A DNA stretch of 60,399 nt from Arenibaculum pallidiluteum (GTDB lineage Bacteria; Pseudomonadota; Alphaproteobacteria; Azospirillales; Azospirillaceae): the NCBI RefSeq assembly GCF_017355985.1, contig NZ_JAFIQU010000027.1, positions 1 through 60,399 on the forward strand, in the 5' to 3' direction. Below, piece after piece: positions 35,204-43,952 of this stretch (positions within the stretch are counted from its first letter, which is position 1; each line of letters begins with the position of its first letter). The notes beneath the pieces are model-generated. The model was given only the letters and a program-made list of their open reading frames with translations. It did no database searches and was not told the origin of the DNA. The position numbers were made by a program, and so were the translations under genes.

Positions 35204-36100
35204 TCAGAGGTGCCGTCCGAACGCGTAGCCGGTCTGGTAGTACGCCATCGAAAGCTGCGTCAGGCCCTTGGGGTCCATGCTCTCGGGATCGAGGCCCGCG
35301 ATGGACGGCAGGTGGATCTTGATGTTCAGCACGTTGCTGTTCAGCGGCGAGAAGCGGTGGGCCCGGGCATCCGAGATGCCGGCCTGAAGCATGCGGTTCA
35401 GCAGCCAGCGCTGGTTGAGCCTGTCCGGATGGACGAAGTGGCTGACCTTCGCGTCCGGCGCATAGTAGGCGGCGTGTCCGGCCGCGCGCAGCTCGAGATA
35501 CACGATGCCTTCGCTGCCGCCCAGCGCCCCGCCGCTGCGCCCGAGGTCGGTCCGGAAGCGCCGGTCGCCGAGCACCGAGCGCCGGATCGCGCAGTTGCCC
35601 TCGCCGAACCATTCGTGGCCATCCAGGAAGCGCGGCTCCGTGTCCCAGCCCCAGCGGCATGAGAAGGCATGCAGCAGCTCGTCCACGAGCCAGGATGGAC
35701 GGCTGGCGTCGCCGAAATTGGGCTCGACCTCGCCGCCGACCATGGCCACGGACGGGCCGATCTCGACGAAGGGCGCCGTCAGGCGGTCCAGCCAGCCCGG
35801 CTGCGCCTCCTCGTCATCGTCGATCCAGCAGATGATCTCGTGCTGCGTTTCCTCGATGCCGCGATTGCGCCCGTGGGAAATGCCCGGGCGCGTCTCGTTC
35901 ACGTACTTGAAGCCGATGCCGGCCGGCTCGAATTCGTGACGGTGCCGCTCGCAGAGCTCACGGGCGCTGCCCTGCGGGCAATTGTCGACGACGACGATCT
36001 CGGTCCTGCCGTGGCGGTTGCGCTGGTCGCGCAGGCTCCTGAGGCAGAGGTCCAGCAGGGCCTGCCGCTGAAAGGTCGTCACGACGATGCTGACATCCAT
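35204..36100 (-). CDS. Glycosyltransferase family 2
   Basis: A 298-residue cytoplasmic GT-A enzyme. It opens with VSIVVTTFQRQALLDLCLRS, the nucleotide-sugar site contains IVVVDNCPQGS, and the metal-binding motif is ICWIDDDEEA (~92-97). The acceptor half includes GGEVEPNF, EWFGEGNCAIRRSVL and SHFVHPDRLNQRW, which is the wording of actinobacterial and alphaproteobacterial rhamnosyl/galactosyl-transferase-like enzymes. It has no membrane segments. It starts six bases after the triple-domain glycosyltransferase, so the two are surely co-transcribed and likely act on the same glycan. Confidence 0.88.
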   Translation of the reverse strand: MDVSIVVTTFQRQALLDLCLRSLRDQRNRHGRTEIVVVDNCPQGSARELCERHRHEFEPAGIGFKYVNETRPGISHGRNRGIEETQHEIICWIDDDEEAQPGWLDRLTAPFVEIGPSVAMVGGEVEPNFGDASRPSWLVDELLHAFSCRWGWDTEPRFLDGHEWFGEGNCAIRRSVLGDRRFRTDLGRSGGALGGSEGIVYLELRAAGHAAYYAPDAKVSHFVHPDRLNQRWLLNRMLQAGISDARAHRFSPLNSNVLNIKIHLPSIAGLDPESMDPKGLTQLSMAYYQTGYAFGRHL

Positions 36101-36106
36101 GCTGCA

Positions 36107-38383
36107 TCACTCCGGCGAATGAACGATATCGAGGCCGGGCAGCGCCCAGCATGAATATCCCATGTCCCGCGCCATGGCCGCGAGGCCCTCGGTCTCGATG
36201 TAGCCGCGGTAGCTCGCGGGCGGGAAGACCAGCCCCTCGCGGTGAAGGTCGGCGCGCACCAGCAGCGCCGTCCCGCCGACGGCATCGACCTGGACCAGGG
36301 GCTCGTCCCGGAACGCGTCGAGGTAGAGGCGGCCGACGCCGCGCGGGGGCTGGAAGATGCCGTCGACGAGATGGGCGTCGTCCTCGGGGACCCCGGGCCC
36401 CCTGGCAAGCCTGAAGGTGTTGAGGTCGAAGGTCCGCCCGTCGGGCAGCGTGCAGTGGGGCACGACGATGTCCTTGCCGGCGCCGAGCAGGCGGCTCAGC
36501 AGGTCCGGCGGGTAGTCCAGGAGGTCGGCGTCGAGCCAGAGCACCCAGGCCTCGTTCCGCAGCGCCCGGCTGAGAAGCCGGTTGCGCGAGCGCGCGAGGA
36601 CCTCGCGGCGGCGGCGCTGGATCTGAACGTCCCAGCGCGGGCCGGCGTGGCGGAAGCCGAAATCCCGCTTGTGCAGCTCGACCCTGCCGAAACGCCGCCG
36701 CATGTCGGGCAGCCTGGCGGCGAGATCGTCATGGGTCCCGTCGCGGCTGTCGCCCTCGAGGAAGGCGACGGCGATGCGCCGAGGGTCGTGGTCGAGGCCC
36801 GAGAGGAGCCCGACATAGCGATCGAGGTGCCGGCGTGCGTCCTTGACAGGGGTGAGGACCAGGATGTCGGGCTCGGCGTCGCCCCGCAACGCGGGCGATC
36901 CGCAGGCCCGCGGTGCAGCGGCCTCGCTGGCCTGCGCAGCCGGGATCTCCGGGATGCGCTTGGACATCTCGGCCAGCACGGCGCGGCAGCGGGCGTCCTG
37001 GAACCGGGCCGTGGCGGTCGCCCAGTGCACCTCGAAATGGTCGGGACCGAAGGTGTTCGCGCCATGGACCCGGTAGACGTAGAGCCTGGGCAGGTCGAAC
37101 AGCGCGACGCGGGCGGTGGCAAGCAGGTGATCGACGACGGGCGTGTCCTCGCCGCGGCGCAGGCCGGGATAGCGCGTCATCGCGGACTTCAGGCACAGGA
37201 GGGACCCCTCCCAGGTCCGCCGGCTCGACACGGCCAGCCTTTCCTGGCCGGGCCACCAGACCATCCAGCGCTGCAGCATGCAGGCATGGGCCTTCGTCCG
37301 GGCGAGCACCGCGTGCTGGACCTCGAGCCTCCGGGGATCGTAGAGGTCGTCGTCGTCCCACTGGCAGACCAGGGGGCCGCTCGCCTGCTCGACGGCGACG
37401 TTGCGCAGTTCGCCGAGCGTGGGCGTGCCGCCGCGGACCAGGACCACCTTGATCAGGTTCCCGGGCTTAGAGCGCACATGGTCGAGGAGCTCCGGATCCT
37501 CCTCCTCGGACACGATCACCAGCTCCTTGTCGGGATAGGTCTGCCGCAGGAAGCTGTCTATGGCGGCCTTCGCGAGGGCGGTCCGGCCGCGGGTCACCAT
37601 CAGGCAGGAGATGCGCGGCTTGCCGGGAGGAAGCTCGGCCGGTCCGGTCGCCCCGACGACCTGGACCGGGACGCCCGCCGGCAGCCCGAAGGGCTCGGGG
37701 GCGTTGCGGAACCACGTGCCGTCCCAGTGGTGCAGGACATAGGCATCGCGCGTGGACCGCTCCCAATGCTCGATGTCGTGGACGCGGCCGTCCCAGCACT
37801 CGTTCTTGTCGAGCGGGGAGACAAGCTCGGGCGGCGCCAGGGTCAGCGATGCGGCGTCGGGATGGCCGGCCAGCGCCCGCGCCAGCAGGAAGGGGCCGGT
37901 CGCATCCAGCGGGTCGGGTTCGTGGCGGGCTCGCTGGACCTCGGCGAGGATATGGTTCCAGATGGGATGGCCCGGCTCCGTCGCGATGAAGGAGGGGCAG
38001 GGCAGGTCCCTCAGGCCGCGCTGGACGGCCTTTTCGAGCGCCGAGTGGGAGCGCGGCTCCAGCCCGATCACGAAGCGTCTGCCTTCGATCAGCGAACCGA
38101 TCGGTTTCAGGCACTCGCAGTCGAGATCGGCATAGATGCCGCCGAAATGGCGCAGGACCAGGTAGCGGCCGAGATCGGCCCGGCAGATGTTCTCCTGATA
38201 GCTATGATAAAGCTCGAGAAGATCCGGGAACTCTCGCCCGATGAATGAGGCCAGGTCCCCGTCGGTCCATGTTACAATCTGCAGCCCGGGGTTGAATAGC
38301 CTCCAGGTGTCCTGCATTCTTATGTACCGGTCCGGGAGATATTCGTCTTTCCAGAGCTGATGGAGAACAAAAGGTACTGCCAT
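36107..38383 (-). CDS. Three-domain glycosyltransferase (GT32-like, GT2-like, Anp1/GT62-like)
   Basis: A 758-residue fusion of three glycosyltransferase modules. Residues 1-235 are GT32/OCH1-like (VPFVLHQLWKDEYLPDRY, CRADLGRYLVL, and the DxD in GGIYADLDCE, 84-88). Residues ~257-480 are GT2-like (ISCLMVTRGRTALAKAAIDS; WDDDDLYDP, ~342-349). Residues ~505-758 resemble fungal Anp1/Mnn9/Van1 mannosyltransferases (ILVLTPVKDARRHL, AFLEGDSRDGT, RSRNRLLSRAL, WVLWLDADLLDYPPDLL, KDIVVPH). No signal or membrane helix is seen. All three metal sites look intact. ATG at 38383 is used; TTG at 38395 is an alternative. The 5' end is A+T-richer than the rest. Confidence 0.82.
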   Translation of the reverse strand: MAVPFVLHQLWKDEYLPDRYIRMQDTWRLFNPGLQIVTWTDGDLASFIGREFPDLLELYHSYQENICRADLGRYLVLRHFGGIYADLDCECLKPIGSLIEGRRFVIGLEPRSHSALEKAVQRGLRDLPCPSFIATEPGHPIWNHILAEVQRARHEPDPLDATGPFLLARALAGHPDAASLTLAPPELVSPLDKNECWDGRVHDIEHWERSTRDAYVLHHWDGTWFRNAPEPFGLPAGVPVQVVGATGPAELPPGKPRISCLMVTRGRTALAKAAIDSFLRQTYPDKELVIVSEEEDPELLDHVRSKPGNLIKVVLVRGGTPTLGELRNVAVEQASGPLVCQWDDDDLYDPRRLEVQHAVLARTKAHACMLQRWMVWWPGQERLAVSSRRTWEGSLLCLKSAMTRYPGLRRGEDTPVVDHLLATARVALFDLPRLYVYRVHGANTFGPDHFEVHWATATARFQDARCRAVLAEMSKRIPEIPAAQASEAAAPRACGSPALRGDAEPDILVLTPVKDARRHLDRYVGLLSGLDHDPRRIAVAFLEGDSRDGTHDDLAARLPDMRRRFGRVELHKRDFGFRHAGPRWDVQIQRRRREVLARSRNRLLSRALRNEAWVLWLDADLLDYPPDLLSRLLGAGKDIVVPHCTLPDGRTFDLNTFRLARGPGVPEDDAHLVDGIFQPPRGVGRLYLDAFRDEPLVQVDAVGGTALLVRADLHREGLVFPPASYRGYIETEGLAAMARDMGYSCWALPGLDIVHSPE

Positions 38384-38792
38384 GGCTAGCTGCAATACTT
38401 GCGTGTAGGGGGGGCGGCGTCCCGGAGATGCCGTCGGTCACAATGGTCCGACATGGTTAATGCACGGTGAAGGCGGATGACCGGATGGTCACCCGCGCTC
38501 CCATGGCGAGTCCGGGAAGGCTATGCGACGGCGCCCGGAGATTTCCGCGGTCAGTGCTGAATACGGCAATAAATCCCGTGTCTCTTATTTGGGTAATGTT
38601 GCGCCGCAAAAATGAGCCCAAATGGGCATTAAGTCTCAAGCATATTCGTGCTGATGCAATTTTGGGAGTACAAGTTGTATTGCGGTGTGCGGGATGCGCG
38701 TTATTGCAAGTCCCGGCAGAGCTGTTTTGCGTAGGTTCGAGGGTTTAGCGCGTCTCCATGCCCAGCGGAAACAGAAGCGGGAACGGATCGAC
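38384..38792. promoter_or_regulatory. A+T-rich control region upstream of the oxidase operon
   Basis: A 409-base gap between the divergent glycosyltransferase and oxidase genes. From about 38560 to 38730 it is much A+T-richer than the surrounding DNA (AATAAATCCCGTGTCTCTTA, GTATTGCGG). A short perfect palindrome, GCCCA-AA-TGGGC, lies at 38616-38627. No gene is convincing: the longest frame (38467-38748) has no domain or ribosome site. It should hold promoters for both directions. Confidence 0.55.
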
Positions 38793-39650
38793 ATGGCTGT
38801 AGGAGTCATATTGGCCGCGCTCGTCGTGGGCTCGGTGATATTCAGCCTTCTAAGCCCATGGTGGTTCACACCCCTCGCATCGAACTGGGGAACGATCGAC
38901 GACACGTTGATCATCACCTTCGTGATCACCGGCGCGGTCTTTGCCGTCCTGATGCTGTTCATGGCCTATGCCGTGGCCCGGTTCCGGCACCGGGACGGCG
39001 CCCGGGCGGACTACGAGCCCGAGAACCGCAGGCTGGAGCTGTGGCTGACCGGCGCGACCTCGGTGGGGATCGCCGCCATGCTGGCCCCCGGCCTGATCGT
39101 CTGGAACGACTTCATCCGCGTGCCGGAGGGCGCGTCGACGGTCGAGGCGCTCGGCCAGCAATGGTCCTGGAGCTTCCGCTTCCCCGGCGCGGATGGCGTG
39201 CTCGGCACCGCCGACACGTCCCGCATCACGGCCGAGAACCCCTTCGGTCTCGATCCCGACGATCCCCGCGGCCGGGACGACGTCCTCGTCTCCGGGGGCG
39301 AGCTGCACCTGCCTGCCGGCACACCGGTCAAGGTCGTCCTGCGCTCCACCGACGTGCTGCACAATTTCTACGTGCCGCAGTTCCGGGCCAAGATGGATCT
39401 GGTTCCGGGCATGGTGTCGTATTTCTGGTTCACGCCCGAGAAGACCGGGACCTACGAGATCCTGTGCGCCGAGCTGTGCGGGGTCGGTCACTCCCTGATG
39501 CGCGGCACCGTCGTGGTCGAGGACGAGGGGACGTTCCGGCCATGGCTCGAGCAGAACCCGACCTTCGCCCAGTCGCTCGGCCGGCGGCCGGAACAGGACG
39601 TGGCCGAGATCCGGGACGAGGTCCAGGGGGAGGGCGGCGCGGAGCCGTGA
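38793..39650 (+). CDS. coxM: Cytochrome c oxidase subunit II (CoxM-like)
   Basis: A 285-residue membrane protein with two N-terminal helices and a periplasmic cupredoxin domain. The binuclear CuA site is visible: His in VLHNFYVPQF and the set CAELCGVGHSLMRG (C..E.C...H...M). No fused cytochrome c follows. The subunit accepts electrons from cytochrome c and passes them to subunit I. It lacks the classic cleaved signal; helix 1 is MAVGVILAALVVGSVIF. The operon order (II, I, III, III, IV) matches the alternative oxidase coxMNOP of Bradyrhizobium, which is why I use those symbols. Confidence 0.92.
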   Translation: MAVGVILAALVVGSVIFSLLSPWWFTPLASNWGTIDDTLIITFVITGAVFAVLMLFMAYAVARFRHRDGARADYEPENRRLELWLTGATSVGIAAMLAPGLIVWNDFIRVPEGASTVEALGQQWSWSFRFPGADGVLGTADTSRITAENPFGLDPDDPRGRDDVLVSGGELHLPAGTPVKVVLRSTDVLHNFYVPQFRAKMDLVPGMVSYFWFTPEKTGTYEILCAELCGVGHSLMRGTVVVEDEGTFRPWLEQNPTFAQSLGRRPEQDVAEIRDEVQGEGGAEP

Positions 39651-39696
39651 GCCGCGCGGGGGCGCGCGAACGGACTGGCAGGGAGGGTCCAGGGCG

Positions 39697-41478
39697 ATGG
39701 CACAGACCGCATTCGTCGACGAAGGCCTCGATCACGAGCACGGCCACGAGCCGCAAGGCTTCATCGCGAAATACATCTGGAGCCAGGACCACAAGGTCAT
39801 CGCCATCCAGTACACGCTGACGGCCATTGCCGTCGGGCTGCTGGCGCTGGTGATGTCCTGGCTGATGCGGATGCAGATCGGTTTCCCCGGCAGCCTGGAG
39901 ATGGTCGACCAGGAACGCTACTACCAGTTCGTCACCATGCACGGCATGATCATGGTGATCTACCTGCTGACCGCGCTGTTCCTCGGCGGCTTCGGCAACT
40001 ACCTGATCCCGCTGATGATCGGCGCGCGGGACATGGTCTTCCCCTATGTGAACATGCTGAGCTACTGGACCTACCTGCTGTCGGTCCTGGTGCTGGTCGC
40101 GTCGTTCTTCGTGCCCGGCGGGCCGACGGGGGCCGGCTGGACCCTCTACCCGCCGCAGGCGATCCTGCCGGGCACGCCCGGGCGGGACTGGGGCATCATC
40201 CTGATGCTGGTCTCGCTGGTGATCTTCGTGGCCGCCTTCACCATGGGCGGGCTCAACTACATCACCACGGTCCTCCAGGCGCGTACGCGCGGCATGACCA
40301 TGATGCGCCTGCCCCTGACGGTCTGGGGCATCTTCGTCGCCACCGTCCTGGGCCTCCTGGCCTTCCCGGCGCTGTTCGTCAGCGGCGTCATGATGCTGCT
40401 CGACCGGCTGCTGGGGACCAGCTTCTTCATGCCGGCCGTGCTCTCTCAGGGCGAGATGCTGGAGTATTCCGGCGGCAGCCCGCTGCTGTTCCAGCACCTG
40501 TTCTGGTTCTTCGGCCATCCCGAGGTCTACATCGTGGCGCTGCCGGGCTTCGGCATCGTCTCGGACCTGATCAGCACCCATGCGCGAAAGAACATCTTCG
40601 GCTACCGGATGATGGTCTGGGCGATCCTGGCGATCGGGGGGCTCAGCTTCGTGGTCTGGGCACATCACATGTACGTCAGCGGCATGAACCCCTATTTCGG
40701 GTTCTTCTTCGCCTTCACGACGCTGATCATCGCGATTCCGACGGCGATCAAGGTCTACAACTGGGTGCTGACGCTGTGGCGCGGCGACATCCACCTGACC
40801 GTGCCGATGCTGTTCTCGCTGGCCTTCATCCTGACCTTCGTGGCCGGCGGGATGTCGGGCCTGTTCCTCGGGAACGTCGTCGTCGACGTGCCGCTGTCCG
40901 ACACCTATTTCGTCGTGGCCCATTTCCACATGGTGATGGGCGTGGCGCCGATCCTGGTCATCTTCGGCGGGCTCTACCACTGGTACCCCAAGGTGACCGG
41001 CCGGATGCTGAACGACACGCTCGGCAAGATCCATTTCTGGATCACCTTCCTCGGCACCTACGCGATCTTCTTCCCGATGCACTATCTCGGCTTCGTGGGC
41101 ATCCCGCGGCGTTACTTCGAGTTCGAGGGCATCGCGTTCATTCCGGATTCCGCGCATCTGCTGAACGAATGGATCACCATCGCGGCCCTCGTGGTCGGCG
41201 CCGCGCAGTTCCTGTTCCTGTTCAACCTGGCCTGGAGCGCCGTCCGGGGCCGCCCCTCGGGCGCCAATCCCTGGCGCTCCACGACGCTGGAGTGGCAGAC
41301 GCCCGAGACGCCGCCGGGGCACGGAAACTGGGGGGCCAGGCTGCCGATCGTCTATCGCTGGGCCTATGATTTCAGCGTGCCGGGCGCAGCCGAGGATTAC
41401 ATCCCGCAGAACCGCCCGCCGGAACGCGACGCGCCGGGCCTGCATGGATCCCTGCGGGCGGAAGGAGCCGCGCCGTGA
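39697..41478 (+). CDS. coxN: Cytochrome c oxidase subunit I (CoxN-like)
   Basis: A 593-residue haem-copper oxidase core with twelve membrane helices. The active site helix WFFGHPEVYIVALPGFG contains the CuB His, the cross-linked Tyr and the D-channel Glu of A1-type oxidases. WAHHMYVSGM gives two further CuB His, and VAHFHMVMG gives the haem ligands. The first 25 residues and the last ~60 are cytoplasmic. It reduces oxygen to water and pumps protons. It lies 46 bases after subunit II, behind GGGAGGG, and its stop overlaps the next start by four bases. Confidence 0.96.
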   Translation: MAQTAFVDEGLDHEHGHEPQGFIAKYIWSQDHKVIAIQYTLTAIAVGLLALVMSWLMRMQIGFPGSLEMVDQERYYQFVTMHGMIMVIYLLTALFLGGFGNYLIPLMIGARDMVFPYVNMLSYWTYLLSVLVLVASFFVPGGPTGAGWTLYPPQAILPGTPGRDWGIILMLVSLVIFVAAFTMGGLNYITTVLQARTRGMTMMRLPLTVWGIFVATVLGLLAFPALFVSGVMMLLDRLLGTSFFMPAVLSQGEMLEYSGGSPLLFQHLFWFFGHPEVYIVALPGFGIVSDLISTHARKNIFGYRMMVWAILAIGGLSFVVWAHHMYVSGMNPYFGFFFAFTTLIIAIPTAIKVYNWVLTLWRGDIHLTVPMLFSLAFILTFVAGGMSGLFLGNVVVDVPLSDTYFVVAHFHMVMGVAPILVIFGGLYHWYPKVTGRMLNDTLGKIHFWITFLGTYAIFFPMHYLGFVGIPRRYFEFEGIAFIPDSAHLLNEWITIAALVVGAAQFLFLFNLAWSAVRGRPSGANPWRSTTLEWQTPETPPGHGNWGARLPIVYRWAYDFSVPGAAEDYIPQNRPPERDAPGLHGSLRAEGAAP

Positions 41479-42128
41479 ACCCCCTCGGGTCGCTTGGCGC
41501 GAAGCCCTGGCTGCAGCCCGCCCAGGACGTCCCGGCCTGGGGCCGGCTTCCCTTCGCCCCGGCGCAGGTAGGGCTTGCCATCTTCATGGCGGTCGTCACG
41601 GCGCTGTTCGGCCTGCTGGCCGCGGCCTACCTGATGCGCATGACGCTCGGCGACTGGCGGCCGCTGCCCGAGCCGCCGATCCTGTGGCTGAACACGCTGG
41701 CGCTGGCGCTGGGCAGCGCCGCCCTGCAGCGTTCGTCGACGCTCCTGCGCCGCGGGGACCCGGCCCGGGCCTCGACCGCCTTCGTGGCGGGCGGGGGCTG
41801 CGCGGGCGCCTTCCTGGCGGGCCAGATCGCCGCCTGGGCCCAGCTCGATGCGTTGGGCTACTTCGTCGCGACCAATCCCGCGAACACCTTCTTCTATCTG
41901 CTGACGGCGCTGCATGGGCTGCACCTGCTGGGCGGGCTCGCGGCCTGGGCCAGGACGGCATGGCATCTGCGCAGCGCCCCCGGCGCACGCGCGACCCGGC
42001 TCGGCGTCGGGCTCTGCGCGGCCTACTGGCATTTCCTCCTGGTCGTCTGGCTGGCGCTGCTTGCCCTGCTGATGGCCGACGACGCGGGCTGGATGCCCGC
42101 CATGCATCACGGGGCAGGAACCGGCTGA
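41475..42128 (+). CDS. coxO: Cytochrome c oxidase subunit III-like protein (CoxO-like)
   Basis: A 217-residue membrane protein with about five helices. FAPAQVGLAIFMAVVTALFG, TFFYLLTALHGLHLLGGLAA and AAYWHFLLVVWLALLALL are the helices typical of subunit III. It differs strongly from the second subunit III next door, being more Ala/Leu-rich and lacking the first long cytoplasmic stretch. GTG at 41475 overlaps the stop of subunit I. In coxMNOP-type oxidases two dissimilar subunit III proteins are normal. Confidence 0.87.
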   Translation: MNPLGSLGAKPWLQPAQDVPAWGRLPFAPAQVGLAIFMAVVTALFGLLAAAYLMRMTLGDWRPLPEPPILWLNTLALALGSAALQRSSTLLRRGDPARASTAFVAGGGCAGAFLAGQIAAWAQLDALGYFVATNPANTFFYLLTALHGLHLLGGLAAWARTAWHLRSAPGARATRLGVGLCAAYWHFLLVVWLALLALLMADDAGWMPAMHHGAGTG

Positions 42129-42143
42129 GGGGAGCGCGAGCCG

Positions 42144-42848
42144 ATGGTGAGCCAGGACACGATGCACGAGCCCGCCCTCCGCGTGGAGCCCGCGGCCGAG
42201 GGCGGCTGGGAGGGCATGGTCGCCGACCTCTCGGCCGACCGGCAGGCCTTCAGGGATGTTCCCTGGGGCAAGGCCATGATGTGGATCTTCCTGCTGAGCG
42301 ACACCTTCATCTTCGGCTGCTTTTTGACCTCGTACATGACGGTGCGCATGTCGACCACGGTGCCGTGGCCGAACCCGAGCGAGGTCTTCGCGCTGACCAT
42401 CGCCGGCACCCATGTCCCGCTGCTGCTGATCGCGATCATGACCTTCGTCCTGATCAGCAGCAGCGGCACCATGGCCATGGCGGTCAACTTCGCCTACAGG
42501 CGCCAGCGCGGGGCCACGGCGGCGCTGATGCTGGCGACGGCCGTGCTGGGGGCGACCTTCGTCGGCATGCAGGCCTTCGAGTGGTCCAAGCTGATCGAGG
42601 AAGGCGTGCGTCCCTGGGGGAACCCCATGGGCGCGGCCCAGTTCGGCTCGACCTTCTTCATGATCACGGGCTTCCACGGCTTCCACGTCACGGTGGGCGT
42701 GATCTACCTGCTCGTCGTGGCGTTCAAGGTCCGGCGCGGCGACTACGAGCGGCGCGGGAACTACCAGATCGTCGAGATCGCCGGCCTCTACTGGCACTTC
42801 GTCGATCTCGTCTGGGTCTTCATCTTCGCGCTCTTCTACCTGTGGTGA
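42144..42848 (+). CDS. coxP: Cytochrome c oxidase subunit III (CoxP-like)
   Basis: A 234-residue protein with a ~40-residue cytoplasmic start and about five helices. AMMWIFLLSDTFIFGCFLTS, GMQAFEWSKLIEEGVRPWGN, FFMITGFHGFHVTVGVIYL and GLYWHFVDLVWVFIFALFYL are well-conserved subunit III motifs; the Glu in FEWSKL and the GFHGFHV pair are hallmark residues. It supports stable proton uptake by subunit I. It is 15 bases after the first subunit III gene. Confidence 0.93.
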   Translation: MVSQDTMHEPALRVEPAAEGGWEGMVADLSADRQAFRDVPWGKAMMWIFLLSDTFIFGCFLTSYMTVRMSTTVPWPNPSEVFALTIAGTHVPLLLIAIMTFVLISSSGTMAMAVNFAYRRQRGATAALMLATAVLGATFVGMQAFEWSKLIEEGVRPWGNPMGAAQFGSTFFMITGFHGFHVTVGVIYLLVVAFKVRRGDYERRGNYQIVEIAGLYWHFVDLVWVFIFALFYLW

Positions 42849-42858
42849 GGGGGCGGAC

Positions 42859-43176
42859 ATGGCGCATGCGGAAACCCAGCAGCACCCCATCAGCACCTAC
42901 TTCAAGGTCTGGGGGATCCTCTTCGTCCTCAGCGCGCTGTCGTACATGGTCGACTTCTTCCAGGTGCAGGGCTATGCCCGCTGGTTCCTGATCATCCTGT
43001 TCATGATGCTGAAGGCCGGGCTGATCGTCGCCGTCTTCATGCACCTGCAATGGGAGAGGCTGGCGCTGCGCTGCGCCATCCTGGTGCCGCCCCTGAGCCT
43101 CCTGGTGCTCGTCGCGCTGATGGCGCTGGAGGCGGACTACGTCCACCTGACAAGGGTCCTTTTCCTCGGCGGATGA
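42859..43176 (+). CDS. Cytochrome c oxidase subunit IV, prokaryotic type
   Basis: A 105-residue membrane protein with three helices: YFKVWGILFVLSALSYMVDF, YARWFLIILFMMLKAGLIVA and LVPPLSLLVLVALMALEADY. MLKAGLIVAVFMHLQWE is the signature shared with CyoD/CtaF-type subunit IV. It is a small structural subunit. The gene ends the oxidase operon, 10 bases after subunit III, and converges with the copper chaperone gene after 28 bases. Confidence 0.92.
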   Translation: MAHAETQQHPISTYFKVWGILFVLSALSYMVDFFQVQGYARWFLIILFMMLKAGLIVAVFMHLQWERLALRCAILVPPLSLLVLVALMALEADYVHLTRVLFLGG

Positions 43177-43204
43177 GGGCGGCGCCTCGGCCTCGCCACC
43201 GGGC

Positions 43205-43789
43205 TCAGTGCATTGGCCGAGGGGCGGCGTGCCCCTGCTGTCCATGCCCGTGCTCCTGCCCCTGTCCATGCCCTTGTCCGGGCGCCATGCCGCCATGGGC
43301 CGCGCCCTCGGGCCCGCCGGCGCCGGGCCCCGCGACGGAGACGGTGACGGTGGCGGCGGCGCCGCGCGCGAAGGTCAGGGTGAGCGGGAAGCTCTCGCCG
43401 CGGCGCAGCGGCTGGCGCAGCCCCATCAGCATCAGGTGCAGCCCGCCGGGCCCGAAGACGGCCTCGGCGCCCGGGGCGAGGTCGACACCCTCGACCTCGC
43501 GCATGCGCATCACGCCGCCCTCGTGCAGATGGGTGTGGATCTCGACCCGCTCGGCCACGGGCGAGGTCGCCGAGACCAGCCTGTCGGGCTGCGAACCGCC
43601 GTTCACGAGCGTCACGTAGGCGGCGCCGGTCGGGGCGCTGGGGGCGGTCGCGCGGGCCCAGGCGCGGGTGATCCGCACCTCGCCGGCCGAGGCCGTCTCC
43701 TGCGCCAGGGCAGGCGCTGCCGGAAGGGCGATGCCCAGGCCGGGGCCCAGGACGAGGCTCGCCAGGGCAAGGAAGGCGGTCGGCTTCAT
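43205..43789 (-). CDS. Periplasmic copper chaperone PCu(A)C
   Basis: A 194-residue periplasmic protein. The signal peptide ends near APALAQ. The copper site follows the family pattern: His and Met in THLHEGGVMRMREVEGV, then His/Met in GGLHLMLMGL. PCu(A)C proteins deliver Cu(I) to the CuA centre or to Sco, so a role in loading the neighbouring oxidase is likely. The last ~30 residues form a His/Gly/Gln-rich tail (GQGHGQGQEHGHGQQGH) that may store or capture metal. It is convergent with the oxidase operon, so it has its own promoter. Confidence 0.9.
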   Translation of the reverse strand: MKPTAFLALASLVLGPGLGIALPAAPALAQETASAGEVRITRAWARATAPSAPTGAAYVTLVNGGSQPDRLVSATSPVAERVEIHTHLHEGGVMRMREVEGVDLAPGAEAVFGPGGLHLMLMGLRQPLRRGESFPLTLTFARGAAATVTVSVAGPGAGGPEGAAHGGMAPGQGHGQGQEHGHGQQGHAAPRPMH

Positions 43790-43871
43790 GGCGGCGGTCC
43801 AGCTTGTTCCAGGCGCCGACAATCTATGGGCGCCGCCGGGCCCTGTCCATTGGGGGACCCTGCGACGGAAA

Positions 43872-43896
43872 AGCCCGCCGGCACTGCCGGCGGGCC
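43872..43896 (-). terminator. Intrinsic terminator of pckG
   Basis: Read on the minus strand, GCCCGCCGGC-AGT-GCCGGCGGGC followed by TTTTCC forms a ~10-bp G+C-rich stem with a short T-run, about 60 bases past the pckG stop. Confidence 0.75.
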
Positions 43897-43952
43897 TTCC
43901 AATTGCGGGTTGCCCAGTTGCGGGTTGCCCCGGCGCGGGTGCTACAGGCCGC

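Noticed and set aside
38467..38748. 93-codon frame in the A+T-rich gap before the oxidase operon
   Set aside because: No ribosome site, no recognisable domain, and it covers the likely promoter region.
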